From an uncultured Bacteroidota bacterium (GTDB taxonomy: Bacteria > Bacteroidota > Bacteroidia > UKL13-3): a DNA stretch of 64,000 nt. The stretch spans positions 31,004 through 95,003 of the forward strand of contig CAIVZR010000005.1 of assembly GCA_903910445.1 (NCBI GenBank), in the 5' to 3' direction. The translations under genes were made by a program, and so were the position numbers. Every line of letters starts with the position of its first letter. Position 1 is the stretch's first letter. Below are positions 17,254 through 28,032 of this stretch, one piece after another. The notes beneath the pieces were generated by a model. That model searched no databases. It saw only the letters and a program-made list of their open reading frames with translations, and had not been told where the DNA came from.

Positions 17254-18939
17254 CTAATACATGAAATTTCGTGAATTGGCATGAAGTCGTATGCCGAAAG
17301 TGAAATATTGATTTTTATTATTGAAGAGGGCTTCGTTGGTTTTGCGGGTTCTGTAGGTATAGCCAGCATCAATATAAAGCTGTTGTGCAACACGATAGGT
17401 TACTTTAAACTCATAATATTGAATCATTGCACGAAGTCCTTGGCCCGTTTCATTACCAAAATTACTCACTTTGAGGTAGCTCGATTTTAACAAATCGGCA
17501 CCATAACTCAAGGTTGATGAAGTATCGATTCCTGTTAAGGTATTGAAGGTTTTTACCTGAATATTCCAATTCGCAGTGGGTTGATAAAATGCCATCACCA
17601 CCAGTTCTTTCAGGTTGGCTCCTAATGGGTGTGCCATACTCTGATTGAAGTCGGTGAAATTGAGTGAGGTATTGGTATAACCATAGGTATATGGCCTGAT
17701 ATGATTGTATTCAACTTGCAAGTCAAGATTTTTAACCTTGACAACATCCACTACTTTAAGTCCTAATTGAGCAGCATATTTATTAGCCCACCATCCCCAG
17801 CTTGGGTCGGTCTTGGGTTTTATAAACTGCGCTCTCATATTGGCTAATAAAAATTCGTCTAGTACAATTTGACCATAAACTTGAAAGTGATGTAAGAAAT
17901 CCCATTTAAAATCCAAGCCTAGTATTACGTTATCAGGACTTCCTAAACTATGTTCTACTGCACGATAAAATATAATAGGGTTTAAGTAATTGAGTTCATA
18001 CGCATTGTTCTCACGTTTGAAGATAACGGTCTCAAAAAAACCAATATTGAAATTTTTACTTGCATTGATACTCAAATGATGGGTGGCTCCAAATTTCTTC
18101 TTATAGGTGCCAGCGCCTGTGGTATATGCCGAATCCACCATTTCATAATATAGGTTTTGATAATTTATTCTCCAGATATTCGTATTGAACTTCAAGAAGA
18201 GATGTTGTTTTGAAAAATCACTTAGAATTAAACTTCTTACACCATCTCCAATAAATTGCTTGGACGTTCCAAATTGCATATTGATATGCTTTGAAATTGG
18301 AGTGGAGATATAACCCTCGGCATGAAAAAAATCAACCCCATTTCCTTTGAAATTTTTATAAAACGACTCCCCAGGCAAAGCATACATCTTCGCACCAAAT
18401 AATTGTGTTTGTAAGGGCACCCTCATTTGGTTATCTGTTGCAAAGGCATAAAAAGAAATTCGGTCAACCATACCATGCAGCTCGGCTCCTCGGGTGTTAA
18501 TATAAAGTTGTTGATGAGATTTAGTTCCTGCATTTTCGGCATTCTCAATTGCTCCAGCAAAATGCAAGACGGGGTTAACAGAGAGTTTGAAATTCTCTTC
18601 ATTTACTTGATATAAGGCAGCGTTCTGAGTATAAAAATGTTTCAGGATTGGTTTTGCCCTTTTACCACTAGTTGTTTCAAAAAAATAATCATTTTTGAAA
18701 TAAATAAAATTTGAGGAATCAACAGAAGTAATATTGACTGATAAGTTTCGAAAATCATAAACCTGTTGATAGGTATAGGGTTTACAGCTACTATGTATAT
18801 TAATTTGCAATAAATCGCTAGACTTTATTTCCATTCGATCGGTAAAATGATAAATTTCATTACCCGCTGGAATGTATAATTGGGCATAAATATTTAATGA
18901 AAATATTAACCCAATAAGCAAAGCGAATGGTTTACGCAT
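17254..18939 (-). CDS. Outer-membrane beta-barrel protein, Wzi/RemB-like
   Basis: 561 residues from the ATG at 18939, three bases after the redoxin stop; an in-frame ATG at 18954 would overlap that gene by 13 bases. A signal peptide (MRKPFALLIGLIFSLNIYAQ) leads into alternating beta-strand sequence throughout, with a C-terminal strand ending in aromatic NFMY. The segment INMQFGTSKQFIGDGVRSLILSD resembles the capsule-assembly Wzi / gliding protein RemB group. A role in surface polysaccharide or motility is therefore possible but not proven. Confidence 0.65.
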   Translation of the reverse strand: MRKPFALLIGLIFSLNIYAQLYIPAGNEIYHFTDRMEIKSSDLLQINIHSSCKPYTYQQVYDFRNLSVNITSVDSSNFIYFKNDYFFETTSGKRAKPILKHFYTQNAALYQVNEENFKLSVNPVLHFAGAIENAENAGTKSHQQLYINTRGAELHGMVDRISFYAFATDNQMRVPLQTQLFGAKMYALPGESFYKNFKGNGVDFFHAEGYISTPISKHINMQFGTSKQFIGDGVRSLILSDFSKQHLFLKFNTNIWRINYQNLYYEMVDSAYTTGAGTYKKKFGATHHLSINASKNFNIGFFETVIFKRENNAYELNYLNPIIFYRAVEHSLGSPDNVILGLDFKWDFLHHFQVYGQIVLDEFLLANMRAQFIKPKTDPSWGWWANKYAAQLGLKVVDVVKVKNLDLQVEYNHIRPYTYGYTNTSLNFTDFNQSMAHPLGANLKELVVMAFYQPTANWNIQVKTFNTLTGIDTSSTLSYGADLLKSSYLKVSNFGNETGQGLRAMIQYYEFKVTYRVAQQLYIDAGYTYRTRKTNEALFNNKNQYFTFGIRLHANSRNFMY

Positions 18940-18941
18940 TT

Positions 18942-19469
18942 TTACTGCTTCCATTTAATCAAACAGCCTTCCGCTTTGATTTCAGGATAGTCCACCTCAA
19001 TACCGTCGAGGGCATATTCAATGGCATCTTCTAGAAATACGCGAGTAACATTGTTCTCATTATCCCAGCAATCATCGATAGCACCAATATATACCAATTC
19101 GCGTTTGCTATTAAACAAAAAAACTTCTGGAGTATAATTCGCACCGAAAGACTTGGCTATTTCCTGGCTTTCATCATAGTAATAGTCTGGAAATATGGAA
19201 TGCTCTTTGGCGACCTTTTTCATATTCTCGAAATTATCCTCTTCAAATTGTGAAGCATCATTGCTATTAATACAAAGCAATGCCAAGTTATCTTCTTCGT
19301 AACGTTCTTTCAACTTTGCAATCCGGTTCCAATATGCAATGGAATAAGGGCAATGATTGCAAGTAAATACGATAGCAATTGCGTATTTATCAGCAAAATC
19401 AAAGTTATTATACATTTTGCCATCCACTCCCAACATATTAAATTTGGGCATTTTATCGCCTATGTTCAT
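18942..19469 (-). CDS. Thioredoxin-fold redoxin (AhpC/TSA-like)
   Basis: About 175 residues. The start is taken as the ATG at 19469; a TTG at 19475 is two codons earlier. The thioredoxin-like fold is shown by AIAIVFTCNHCPYS with a CNHC active site near residue 38, the cis-proline region ANYTPEVFLFN and a glycine-cysteine near the C-terminus (AEGCLIKW). This subgroup is typically annotated as thioredoxin family or alkyl hydroperoxide reductase-like. No signal peptide, so cytoplasmic. It precedes the large barrel gene in the same orientation with a 2-base gap. Confidence 0.85.
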   Translation of the reverse strand: MNIGDKMPKFNMLGVDGKMYNNFDFADKYAIAIVFTCNHCPYSIAYWNRIAKLKERYEEDNLALLCINSNDASQFEEDNFENMKKVAKEHSIFPDYYYDESQEIAKSFGANYTPEVFLFNSKRELVYIGAIDDCWDNENNVTRVFLEDAIEYALDGIEVDYPEIKAEGCLIKWKQ

Positions 19470-19518
19470 GATCAAAAAATTAGATTAATTTGCAGCCAAA
19501 AATAATAATAGTTTTTAT

Positions 19519-20220
19519 ATGTTGAAAGAATTGTTGAATAGTAAAATGTTTTGGATCATCGCCTCCATTGTTGGCGGGTATATTCTAGGAGGAATTTGGA
19601 AACGCATTTCAAAGAGCAAGCAAAGTGCTTCTGCGCTCGCCATCCCTTTTATAGCGCCATTTATAACCATTTTTATTTTGCTCTATGTAAAACTCAATGT
19701 GGCTTATTTCGACATAAAATACACCTTGATTGGTGTGGGCATTATGATTATTATCAGTTTCGTAATTGGCTATATTACCTATGCCGCCAACGGTAAAAAA
19801 GTGCCCTTTTTGAATAATGTCTCCTTTATATACGCAGGTATTGCTATGGTTGTCTTTTATGTTTTCTATAAAGATGAATTAAAAATTAATACCACCCAAT
19901 GTGCCGATTCACAAGATATTTATCTGCTACTTAAAAAAGAAGATGCTGGATATTTTGAAATTAACCCTGATGGGATTGGGTATGTAGGAAATCAACTTTT
20001 TAATGATGGATTCCGTCCTGTATTTGAAAATGCTGGCATCGATTTTAATTTTTATAGTCATGTTCCAGTTGCTATTGAAATTCCTACAAAAGCAGGCACC
20101 ATACACGCATTAAAATTCGAATCGAAGACGGGTAATCATAACTTTGATATGGACCATTTGATTGAAAAGGGTATTGTTAAAGTGGAAGAACTTAAAGTTG
20201 GAGATATTAAAACGAAGTAG
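19519..20220 (+). CDS. Membrane protein of unknown function
   Basis: 233 residues. Four hydrophobic segments occupy the N-terminal half (about 10-28, 42-58, 68-90 and 102-118), followed by a soluble C-terminal domain of ~115 residues starting near DELKINTTQCADSQD. I do not recognise the family. The gene is divergent from the redoxin with a 49-base gap containing a near-consensus -7 element (TTAATTTG, about 26 bases upstream of the ATG). No partner genes suggest a role. Confidence 0.7.
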   Translation: MLKELLNSKMFWIIASIVGGYILGGIWKRISKSKQSASALAIPFIAPFITIFILLYVKLNVAYFDIKYTLIGVGIMIIISFVIGYITYAANGKKVPFLNNVSFIYAGIAMVVFYVFYKDELKINTTQCADSQDIYLLLKKEDAGYFEINPDGIGYVGNQLFNDGFRPVFENAGIDFNFYSHVPVAIEIPTKAGTIHALKFESKTGNHNFDMDHLIEKGIVKVEELKVGDIKTK

Positions 20221-20348
20221 TTGTAAGGCTTTACTTTTTCACTAAAACATAAATTCTAGTTTAATAAGTTAATCAACAGATATTTTTTGCTATTTATTAA
20301 ATTAAAAGTATCATTGCTTAATTTCAAACAAACTAATTATTTATCATT

Positions 20349-20987
20349 ATGAAAATTTTCTTCAAATCAATTACAATAATCCTTTTATTTATCACATTCA
20401 TTGGCTCCGATTTAAAAGCACAATGTGTGGCACAAGGCAATTCCATTTTTTCTTTAGGTTACGGCTTTCCTAATTTAGGGAAAAGCCTTTACAAAGCATT
20501 TAACACCAATAACGACTTCAAAGTTAAAGGAATTGGCCCAATCCATTTTAAATATGAATATATGTTGAGCGACAAGATCGGAATCGGTGCATCTATCAAT
20601 TTTGTTAAGTTCGGCGCAACGTATTCAGATACAAATTCTGGCGATAGCATGGATATCAATGAAAATTGGGTGCACTGGTCAAAAACTACAAAGTACTCCC
20701 TAGCTACAAAAAACTACAGTGCACTAGTCCGCTTTAATTATCATTTTTATACAGAAGATAATCTGGATGTTTATTTCGGTGTAGGTGCAGGTTTCAGAGG
20801 AACCAAATCCACTTTTAGCTCTGTACCCACTGACCCAAATTTTAGTTTTAATTCTAAAATAGCAATACCTGTTGGGATGGAAACTACCCTAGGCTTACGT
20901 TATTTTTTTACTGAAAACATCGGCGCATATACTGAAATTGGTTTGGGAAAATCTCTTATCCAGTTTGGTGCTTGCTTTAAGCTTTAA
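20349..20987 (+). CDS. Outer-membrane beta-barrel protein
   Basis: 212 residues with a signal peptide (MKIFFKSITIILLFITFIG, cleavage after LKAQ). The rest has alternating aromatic/glycine strands such as HFKYEYMLSDKIGIGASINF and YFGVGAGFRG, closing with GLGKSLIQFGACFKL, the pattern of small 8-stranded barrels (OmpW/OprF-like). Function unknown. A strong terminator follows, so it appears monocistronic. Confidence 0.75.
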   Translation: MKIFFKSITIILLFITFIGSDLKAQCVAQGNSIFSLGYGFPNLGKSLYKAFNTNNDFKVKGIGPIHFKYEYMLSDKIGIGASINFVKFGATYSDTNSGDSMDINENWVHWSKTTKYSLATKNYSALVRFNYHFYTEDNLDVYFGVGAGFRGTKSTFSSVPTDPNFSFNSKIAIPVGMETTLGLRYFFTENIGAYTEIGLGKSLIQFGACFKL

Positions 20988-21008
20988 TTTTACACTAAAC
21001 ATTCATTG

Positions 21009-21040
21009 AAAGTCTCCTAAATTTTTAGGGCACTTTTTTT
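21009..21040 (+). terminator. Intrinsic terminator after the barrel gene
   Basis: AAAGTCTCCTAAA pairs with TTTAGGGCACTTT with one C-C mismatch and a G-T wobble, followed by a run of T. It lies 22 bases after the stop at 20987. Confidence 0.75.
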
Positions 21041-21115
21041 ATTTCATTTACTTGAGAATTTGCCTTACACTTGTATTCTAATATTCAAACCAATTATTCA
21101 ATATTTTCTTTCATC

Positions 21116-24028
21116 ATGAAACTTATAATTAAGTCGTTTTTATTTCTCCTGTTGAGTTTCTCTTTGAGTGCCCAATCGCCAAAAGCCAGCACTACAGGAC
21201 AAGACAATTATACATATACTACGGTACCGAATGACCCAACACAAACTCGAACCTATGTGCTGAAGAATGGATTAACTGTAATGCTGTCAGTGAATAGAGA
21301 GAAGCCAAGGATTCAAACTTATATAGCTACCAAGGCAGGAAGTAAAAACGACCCAAGTGATCACACAGGATTGGCACATTACCTCGAACACATGCTATTT
21401 AAAGGCACCGATAAATACGGTTCCTTAAACTGGGGTAAGGAAAAACCATTATTAGATCAGATAGAAGCACTTTATGAGGTTTATAATCATACTACCGACA
21501 GCGCACATCGTACTGAAATTTATCGCGAAATTGACAAAATAAGCGGGCAGGCTTCTCAATATTCAATTGCCAATGAATATGATAAAATGCTGAGTAGTAT
21601 TGGCGCTACAGGCACTAATGCTTTCACCAGCTTTGAAGTTACGGCCTATGTGAATGATATCCCTTCAAACCAAATAGAGAAATGGTTAACGGTAGAAGGG
21701 GAACGTTATCGCAGTCCGGTTTTTCGTATATTCCATACAGAGCTTGAAGCGGTATATGAAGAAAAAAACAGAGGCATTGATAACGACTACTGGCAATGGT
21801 ATGAACTCGCTTATGCCGAACTTTTTAAGAACCATACGTATGGAACACAAACCACCATTGGCACCATCGAGCACTTGAAAAACCCATCCTTGGTAGCCAT
21901 CCGTAAATATTATCAAACGTATTATGTTCCAAATAATATGGTAGTGATTATGTCGGGCGATTTGAATCCAGATGAAGTTATAAAACAGATTGATGCACAC
22001 CTAGGTAATTTAGCTTCAAAACCATTACCAGTATTTAATTATGCCCCAGAAGCACCCTTGACAGCCAATATTGAAAAAACAATTTATGGCCCGATGGAAG
22101 AGTTTACGGGATTGTTTTATCGTATGCCAAGTGCGGCTACCAATGATACTCGAATGATGAAATTGTTAACCTCGGTATTAAACCGCATGTTGACATTGAA
22201 CCTAAATCAAAAGCAATTGGTGCTCGAAACTCAGGCTGGACTTGATGGATTAAAGGACTATAGCGTGTTTTATGTATCGGGATATGCGAGGGAAGGACAA
22301 GATTTGGATGAAGTAAAAAAACTCATCCTTGAACAAATAGCGCTAATTAAAAATGGACAGTTTGATGATGATTTATTACAAGCCATCATTAATAATTACA
22401 AGTTGGAAAGAATCCAAAAAAATGAAAGTAATGATGGTCGTGCATACGATATGCTTGATAATTTCATACTTGGAAGAAATTGGAAAGATGTATGTGCCGA
22501 CCTTGATGAAATCTCGAAAATTACAAAGAAACAATTATCCGATTTCGCTACCGCCAATCTTAATTACTATGTATGTATTCATAAGAAGAATGGAAAAGCA
22601 AATGATCGAGTAAAAGTTATAAAACCCACCATTACTCCTGTAGAAACCAATAGAGACAGCGCTTCTACCTTTGTTAAGATGTTTATGGATATTAAGTCAG
22701 CACCCATTGCACCCGTATTTGTTGACTTTAAAAAAGATATGACCATTGGTGAAGTTAAGAAAAACTTACCCCTACATTATGTCTTAAATAAAGAGAATGG
22801 TTTGTTTACCCTTTACTATGTTTTTGATTTTGGAAGCTATAACAATAAGAAACTTCCTTTTGCTTTCGATTACCTGAATTATGCAGGTACCGATAAATAT
22901 ACTGCCGAGCAAATCAATAAAGAATTTTACAAACTTGCTTGCAGCTATGGAATAAGTGCAGGCACCGAACAAAGTTATGTGTACCTCAGTGGCTTACAGG
23001 AAAATTTTGATAAAGCTTTAAAATTATTTGAGCACTTCATGAGCAATATTAAACCTGATGATGAAGCAGTTAAAAAAATGGTTGAAGCCGAATCAAAAAC
23101 CAGAAGCGATAGTAAACTCAATAAGAACCTAATTCGTCAGGCATTGGCTCAATACGCAAGCTATGGCTCGAATAATCCTTTTAATGATGTACTTTCAATG
23201 GATCAACTTTCACAAATTAAAGCAAACGAATTATGCGATATGATTAAGTCGTTGCATAATTATTCGCATAAAGCCTATTACTATGGCCCAATGAAATTGG
23301 AAGAAGCAAAAGCAAAAATAAACAGTATGCATACCACGCCAGCTGCTTTTCTTACTTATGCGTCGCCTAAAAAATATCCCCGTATTACTACACTAAATAC
23401 CAAAGTTTATTTTGCCGATTTTGATATGGTGCAAAGTGAGATTGTATGGCAACATAATGATTCAACTACCTTCAATCCAGCCAATGCCGCTTCTATTGCA
23501 TTATTCAATGCGTATTTCGGTGGTGGTATGGGCTCATTAGTTTTTCAAACGATTCGCGAGAGCAAAGCCTTGGCTTATAGCACCTATGCTAATTATAATT
23601 CACCTTCGAAAAAAACCGATCCATATTCGGTGGTTGCCTATGTAGGTTGCCAAGCCGATAAATATCCGGAAAGCATAATTGCAATGAATGAATTATTGCA
23701 TGAGATGCCAGCTTCGGATAAATTACTTCAAGCATCGAAGGAATCTATATTGAAAAATATTGAAACACAAAGAACTACCAAGACTGCAATATTTTTTAAA
23801 TACGATTCGAATCAACGATTGGGATTGGCATATGATATTAACCAAGATATCTATTCACAAATCCCTAACATGACTTCATCCGACTTAATGCGTTTTTACA
23901 GTTTATACATGAAAAAGAATCAATACAACTATTGTATCGTAGCTAAACGCGATAAGTTAAATATTGATGGATTGAAGAAATTAGGTGAGTTTGAAGAAAT
24001 AAGCCTAGATAAACTTTTTGGATACTAG
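21116..24028 (+). CDS. M16 family zinc metallopeptidase, secreted
   Basis: 970 residues from the ATG at 21116, which opens a signal peptide ([20 protein letters not shown]); a longer frame from 21071 has no signal-peptide logic. The inverted zinc motif HYLEH is at 88-92 ([14 protein letters not shown]), with the third ligand region [12 protein letters not shown] downstream. The length fits a fused pair of M16 halves, of which the first holds the active site and the second (around [20 protein letters not shown]) the substrate-binding residues. Pitrilysin-like enzymes degrade peptides in the periplasm. The gene stands alone between a terminator and ruvB. Confidence 0.9.
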   Translation: MKLIIKSFLFLLLSFSLSAQSPKASTTGQDNYTYTTVPNDPTQTRTYVLKNGLTVMLSVNREKPRIQTYIATKAGSKNDPSDHTGLAHYLEHMLFKGTDKYGSLNWGKEKPLLDQIEALYEVYNHTTDSAHRTEIYREIDKISGQASQYSIANEYDKMLSSIGATGTNAFTSFEVTAYVNDIPSNQIEKWLTVEGERYRSPVFRIFHTELEAVYEEKNRGIDNDYWQWYELAYAELFKNHTYGTQTTIGTIEHLKNPSLVAIRKYYQTYYVPNNMVVIMSGDLNPDEVIKQIDAHLGNLASKPLPVFNYAPEAPLTANIEKTIYGPMEEFTGLFYRMPSAATNDTRMMKLLTSVLNRMLTLNLNQKQLVLETQAGLDGLKDYSVFYVSGYAREGQDLDEVKKLILEQIALIKNGQFDDDLLQAIINNYKLERIQKNESNDGRAYDMLDNFILGRNWKDVCADLDEISKITKKQLSDFATANLNYYVCIHKKNGKANDRVKVIKPTITPVETNRDSASTFVKMFMDIKSAPIAPVFVDFKKDMTIGEVKKNLPLHYVLNKENGLFTLYYVFDFGSYNNKKLPFAFDYLNYAGTDKYTAEQINKEFYKLACSYGISAGTEQSYVYLSGLQENFDKALKLFEHFMSNIKPDDEAVKKMVEAESKTRSDSKLNKNLIRQALAQYASYGSNNPFNDVLSMDQLSQIKANELCDMIKSLHNYSHKAYYYGPMKLEEAKAKINSMHTTPAAFLTYASPKKYPRITTLNTKVYFADFDMVQSEIVWQHNDSTTFNPANAASIALFNAYFGGGMGSLVFQTIRESKALAYSTYANYNSPSKKTDPYSVVAYVGCQADKYPESIIAMNELLHEMPASDKLLQASKESILKNIETQRTTKTAIFFKYDSNQRLGLAYDINQDIYSQIPNMTSSDLMRFYSLYMKKNQYNYCIVAKRDKLNIDGLKKLGEFEEISLDKLFGY

Positions 24029-24092
24029 GAATTGATGTCAATTTAGCGCCTATTGTTAATCGATTCCTCTGCGGTGCTTACGTGTGTTATAT

Positions 24093-24100
24093 TATATTTG
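24093..24100 (+). promoter_or_regulatory. -7 promoter element for ruvB
   Basis: TATATTTG matches TAnnTTTG exactly and ends eight bases before the ruvB ATG at 24109, implying a leader of only a few bases. It also overlaps the in-frame upstream ATG frame (24082), arguing against that start. The -33 region is weak. Confidence 0.5.
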
Positions 24101-24108
24101 CCTCAAGA

Positions 24109-25134
24109 ATGCGAAACCCAAATTTGAATAACGAAGAGGATCAATTATCGAATACCGATAAGGATTTAGAGCGTGTATTGCGTCCGCAACAGTTCGACGA
24201 TTTTACTGGTCAGGAGAAGATAATTGAGAATTTGAAAATTTTCGTGGCGGCTGCAAAGCAACGTGGAGAAGCATTGGATCACGTTTTATTACATGGCCCT
24301 CCAGGACTAGGTAAAACCACCTTGGCAACCATTATCGCGAACGAATTGGGAGCTTCTATGAAAACCACTTCGGGCCCTGTATTAGAAAAACCGGGCGATT
24401 TGGCGGGGTTGCTTACCAATTTAGAAACTGGCGATGTGCTTTTTATAGACGAGATTCATCGATTGAGCCCTGTAGTGGAAGAATATTTATACAGCGCTGT
24501 TGAAGACTATAAAATTGATATCATGATTGAATCGGGACCCAATGCCCGTTCGATTCAAATAACGCTTAACCCATTTACATTAATTGGAGCCACCACCCGC
24601 AGTGGCTTACTAACCTCTCCATTGAGAGCGAGGTTTGGAATTAATTCCCGACTCGAGTATTACGATATTAATTTGCTGACTCAAATTGTAAAACGATCGG
24701 CCATCATCATAAAAACTACCCTACATGAAGAGGCTGCATTTGAAATTGCCAGAAGAAGTCGGGGTACACCGCGTATTGCCAATGCGCTACTTCGCAGAAC
24801 ACGCGATTTTGCGCAAATCAAGAATAACGGAATCATCGATATAGAAATAGCAAAATATGCGCTCAATGCATTAAATGTTGATGCCAATGGATTAGATGAG
24901 ATGGACAATAAAATACTCTATACCATCGTAGAGAAATTTAAAGGTGGGCCTGTGGGCATCAAAACGATTGCCACCGCTGTGAGTGAAGATGAAGGAACCA
25001 TTGAAGAAGTATATGAGCCTTTCTTAATCAAAGAAGGATATATAAATCGAACTTCCAGAGGTAGAGAAGCCACAGAAAAAGCCTACAAACATCTTGGTGT
25101 ATTTCCTAGTTATAAATTAAATCAATTGTTTTAA
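24109..25134 (+). CDS. ruvB: Holliday junction branch-migration helicase RuvB
   Basis: 341 residues, the normal length. Walker [10 protein letters not shown], Walker [10 protein letters not shown], sensor/arginine-finger region [18 protein letters not shown] and the C-terminal winged helix with [12 protein letters not shown] are all intact. RuvB hexamers drive branch migration with RuvA during recombination and repair. It is followed after five bases by a lipoprotein gene and queG, apparently one transcript. Confidence 0.97.
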   Translation: MRNPNLNNEEDQLSNTDKDLERVLRPQQFDDFTGQEKIIENLKIFVAAAKQRGEALDHVLLHGPPGLGKTTLATIIANELGASMKTTSGPVLEKPGDLAGLLTNLETGDVLFIDEIHRLSPVVEEYLYSAVEDYKIDIMIESGPNARSIQITLNPFTLIGATTRSGLLTSPLRARFGINSRLEYYDINLLTQIVKRSAIIIKTTLHEEAAFEIARRSRGTPRIANALLRRTRDFAQIKNNGIIDIEIAKYALNALNVDANGLDEMDNKILYTIVEKFKGGPVGIKTIATAVSEDEGTIEEVYEPFLIKEGYINRTSRGREATEKAYKHLGVFPSYKLNQLF

Positions 25135-25139
25135 AGAAT

Positions 25140-25727
25140 ATGCGTACCCATCATTTCGGCTTAATTGGTATTCTATTCATAACCTTGTTCGTTATTAACT
25201 CTTGTACCACCAACAATAAGGTGGAGAAAAAGCAATCGCCCGAATTTGTTGCTTTCGTTAAGAACTTTGACACTCTCAATTTGCCGTTGATACTAAGTAA
25301 TCCTAATTTCCTGAAAAAGAATGTGTATCAATTTCAAACCTTGAATAAGATCTCGCTTGACAACATGCGCGACTTTATGCATATGGATTCATTGATACCT
25401 TATCCATTGTATTATTTTGGCCAATTGCCAATGCTAGATTCTACCTACTATCTTATCAATTATTTTGAAATTAAGGATAAGGCGAATCCAAGTATGTGGT
25501 GGACATTAATGAAGTTTAATTATTTCGGTGAACTCTTGAGTGAAACGCAAATAAGTTATTGCGTAAAAGATAGTAACGAAATTCGAGAACGTTTCTGTAA
25601 AGTGATGCCCAACTATCAATGTTTCTATCTAGAAACGACTGGCACCTGGAATCCAAAAACGATGATGGTAACCGATACTGTTTTATCTACTAAAACAGTA
25701 AACCTTACCTACGATCAAAACAGGTAA
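25140..25727 (+). CDS. Putative lipoprotein of unknown function
   Basis: 195 residues. The N-terminus MRTHHFGLIGILFITLFVINSC is a lipoprotein signal peptide with the lipid-attachment cysteine at 22, followed by a Thr/Asn/Lys tether. The rest has mixed alpha/beta composition with aromatic-rich segments. I recognise no domain. It is sandwiched between ruvB (5 bases) and queG (3 bases). Confidence 0.7.
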   Translation: MRTHHFGLIGILFITLFVINSCTTNNKVEKKQSPEFVAFVKNFDTLNLPLILSNPNFLKKNVYQFQTLNKISLDNMRDFMHMDSLIPYPLYYFGQLPMLDSTYYLINYFEIKDKANPSMWWTLMKFNYFGELLSETQISYCVKDSNEIRERFCKVMPNYQCFYLETTGTWNPKTMMVTDTVLSTKTVNLTYDQNR

Positions 25728-25730
25728 TTC

Positions 25731-26651
25731 ATGACTCCAATGAATGCCAATACCCTGAAGCAGCATGCAAAGCAACTTGGTTTTAGTTACTGCGGCATAA
25801 GCAAGGCCACCGAACTCACTGAAGATGCCAAAAGACTTGAGCAATGGCTAAATCAAGGCAAACAGGGCTCCATGAAATACATGGAAAATTATTTCGACAA
25901 GCGTATTGATCCTCGCAAACTAGTGGAGGGTGCCAAATCGGTGATCACCTTAATGTATAATTATTTCCCTTCTAAAACTCAAGCTGAGGGAACTTATAAA
26001 ATTTCAAAATACGCGTATGGAGAGGATTATCATACTGTTGTAAAGGAGAAATTAAATCAACTTTGGGTACTTATAAAGGCATCTCGTGGAGAAGCAATAG
26101 GCCGGTGCTTTGTAGATTCAGCGCCAGTACTTGAGCGCTCTTGGGCATGGCACAGTGGAGCAGGTTGGATTGGAAAGAATGGCAACCTCATAAATAAACA
26201 GATGGGCTCCTTCTTTTTTTTAGCTGAGATTATTTGTGATCTGGAATTCGAATACGATGCTCCAATAGCTAAAGATTATTGTGGTAGTTGTACCGCCTGT
26301 ATTGATGCTTGCCCAACGCAAGCAATTGAGCCTGGTAAGTCAATCAATGGCAGCAAATGTATCTCCTATTTTACCATCGAGTTAAAAGATGCCATTCCTA
26401 AGGAAATGAAGGGCAAATTTCAAGACTGGATGTTTGGATGTGATATTTGCCAGGATGTTTGCCCGTGGAATCGATTTAGCAAAGCCCATGAAGAGCATGC
26501 CTTTGAACCGAAACCACAGATTCTACAACTTACCCGCGGTAACTGGAATGAATTAAATGAAACCATCTTTAGGGAGCTGTTTGGCAAATCGGCAGTGAAG
26601 CGTACAAAATATATTGGACTGAAGAGAAACATTCAATTTCTGGAGCCCTAA
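25731..26651 (+). CDS. queG: Epoxyqueuosine reductase
   Basis: 306 residues, typical for QueG. The cobalamin-binding N-terminal domain has the catalytic aspartate in VDSAPVLER (Asp129) and [10 protein letters not shown]. Two [4Fe-4S] clusters are indicated by [12 protein letters not shown] and [10 protein letters not shown]. The enzyme performs the last step of queuosine synthesis, reducing epoxyqueuosine in tRNA. A short C-terminal tail ends in [13 protein letters not shown]. It is third in the ruvB transcript. Confidence 0.95.
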   Translation: MTPMNANTLKQHAKQLGFSYCGISKATELTEDAKRLEQWLNQGKQGSMKYMENYFDKRIDPRKLVEGAKSVITLMYNYFPSKTQAEGTYKISKYAYGEDYHTVVKEKLNQLWVLIKASRGEAIGRCFVDSAPVLERSWAWHSGAGWIGKNGNLINKQMGSFFFLAEIICDLEFEYDAPIAKDYCGSCTACIDACPTQAIEPGKSINGSKCISYFTIELKDAIPKEMKGKFQDWMFGCDICQDVCPWNRFSKAHEEHAFEPKPQILQLTRGNWNELNETIFRELFGKSAVKRTKYIGLKRNIQFLEP

Positions 26652-26680
26652 TACTTATTTTTTGCAATTACTTGATATAA

Positions 26681-26699
26681 AGTTGCAAAATTTGCAACT
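26681..26699. promoter_or_regulatory. 19-bp near-loopless palindrome
   Basis: AGTTGCAAAATTTGCAACT is a perfect 9-base inverted repeat around one central base. It lies 30 bases after queG and 130 bases before the next start codon. With no loop and no T-run it looks like a DNA operator rather than an RNA terminator. Confidence 0.4.
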
Positions 26700-26828
26700 C
26701 CTTCGTTGATTAACTACTCGAAATTCAAAAACTAATTAAAATTCGCCAATATTTTTTTTGGAGTAATCAATATTCAATTTTAGAAAGGCCCTTACTGCCC
26801 TTTGATTTGCATTATAAATTTTATTATC

Positions 26829-27974
26829 ATGAAATCAAGTATTAACACAATCAAACCAATTTTATTTTTGCTACTAACAAGCCTCTATTTATGCGGCACA
26901 GCACAAACGCCTACAACTTCAGGTAGCAAACCAGCACTCGCGCTTCTCGAAATCGACACTCGAAATACCAATGTCGATAATGAAGAAAATCCAGTAACAG
27001 CGATTGTAAGAAAAGAATTAGAGAAACTGGACAAATATCAGGTTATGGACAAGTACGATATCGAATACAAAACCACTACTGACAGTTTAAAAACGAAATT
27101 ATGTTTCAGTAAAATTTGTTTAACCAATCTAGGAAAAAAACTAGAGGTAGAAAAGATGTTTACTGGCAATATTGAGGTGATGAGCAAACAAATTATCATC
27201 ACTTTTAAATTGCTAGATGTTCAAAGCAATACCTTCGAAAAAGTACAAATCAATGAGTTCTTACAAATACCTGGTGAAATACGAAACATGATTCAAATTA
27301 CGATGAATAATATGTTCGGTATTGCCAATGATGCAACCCTCATAGCAAAACTCACCAAAAAAGACGATTACGAAAACAGTATCAATACCCCTTATGAAAT
27401 TCAACTAAGAAGTGATGGTCCGCGAATTGGCTTTACTATATTTAGTGGCGCAGCTGCTAGTACATTAAATAGAGAGAAAAATGAAGGAGGCTATAATGCA
27501 TATCCATTGATGATTAATTTTGGATATCAGTTTGAAAAGCAATATATAAACTCTGGCAATTTTCAAGCCTTGGTAGAATTTCTTCCAATGATAACTGGAC
27601 TCGATCAAGGGTTATTTATTCCAAGCGCCACAGGGATGTTAGGATTTAGAAACAATAAAAACGGATATGAATTTGCCTTAGGTCCAACCTTGAATTTAGT
27701 AAAGAAAGCCCAATTTTATAAAGATTCAAGTGGCGCAGAAATGCTTGCCAATAGCTCAACAAGTACAGATATAACTTATAGTAAATTTGACAGTCGCGGT
27801 TCATTTGCAATTAGCACTTCCTTTATTTTTGCAGTTGGAAAAACATTCAAATCAGGTAAATTAAACATACCAGTAAATTGCTTTGTCGTTCCCACCAAAG
27901 AAGGTTTACGTTTTGGAGCATCCTTTGGATTTAATGCACGAAACAGAATGAATTATAATAATAAAACCGAATAG
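26829..27974 (+). CDS. Exported protein with an LpoB/TolB-like N-terminal domain and a barrel-like C-terminus
   Basis: 381 residues from the ATG at 26829 (signal peptide MKSSINTIKPILFLLLTSLYL, then GTAQ). Residues about 35-170 (ALALLEIDTRNTN through NMIQITMNNMFG) have the alpha/beta pattern of periplasmic domains that assess several paralogous lipoproteins, with two cysteines in KLCFSKICL. Residues about 190-381 are beta-rich with glycine/aromatic strands, suggesting an outer-membrane barrel. No family is recognised with certainty. A strong terminator follows. Confidence 0.65.
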   Translation: MKSSINTIKPILFLLLTSLYLCGTAQTPTTSGSKPALALLEIDTRNTNVDNEENPVTAIVRKELEKLDKYQVMDKYDIEYKTTTDSLKTKLCFSKICLTNLGKKLEVEKMFTGNIEVMSKQIIITFKLLDVQSNTFEKVQINEFLQIPGEIRNMIQITMNNMFGIANDATLIAKLTKKDDYENSINTPYEIQLRSDGPRIGFTIFSGAAASTLNREKNEGGYNAYPLMINFGYQFEKQYINSGNFQALVEFLPMITGLDQGLFIPSATGMLGFRNNKNGYEFALGPTLNLVKKAQFYKDSSGAEMLANSSTSTDITYSKFDSRGSFAISTSFIFAVGKTFKSGKLNIPVNCFVVPTKEGLRFGASFGFNARNRMNYNNKTE

Positions 27975-27999
27975 CTAACTCTTTAATGAATGAAAACTA

Positions 28000-28032
28000 A
28001 ACCGTTAATGCTGAAACATTAACGGTTTTTTT
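28000..28032 (+). terminator. Intrinsic terminator
   Basis: AACCGTTAATG and CATTAACGGTT pair perfectly over 11 bases with a 6-base loop and a following T-run. It terminates the exported-protein gene ending at 27974 and abuts the convergent AIM24 gene. Confidence 0.9.
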
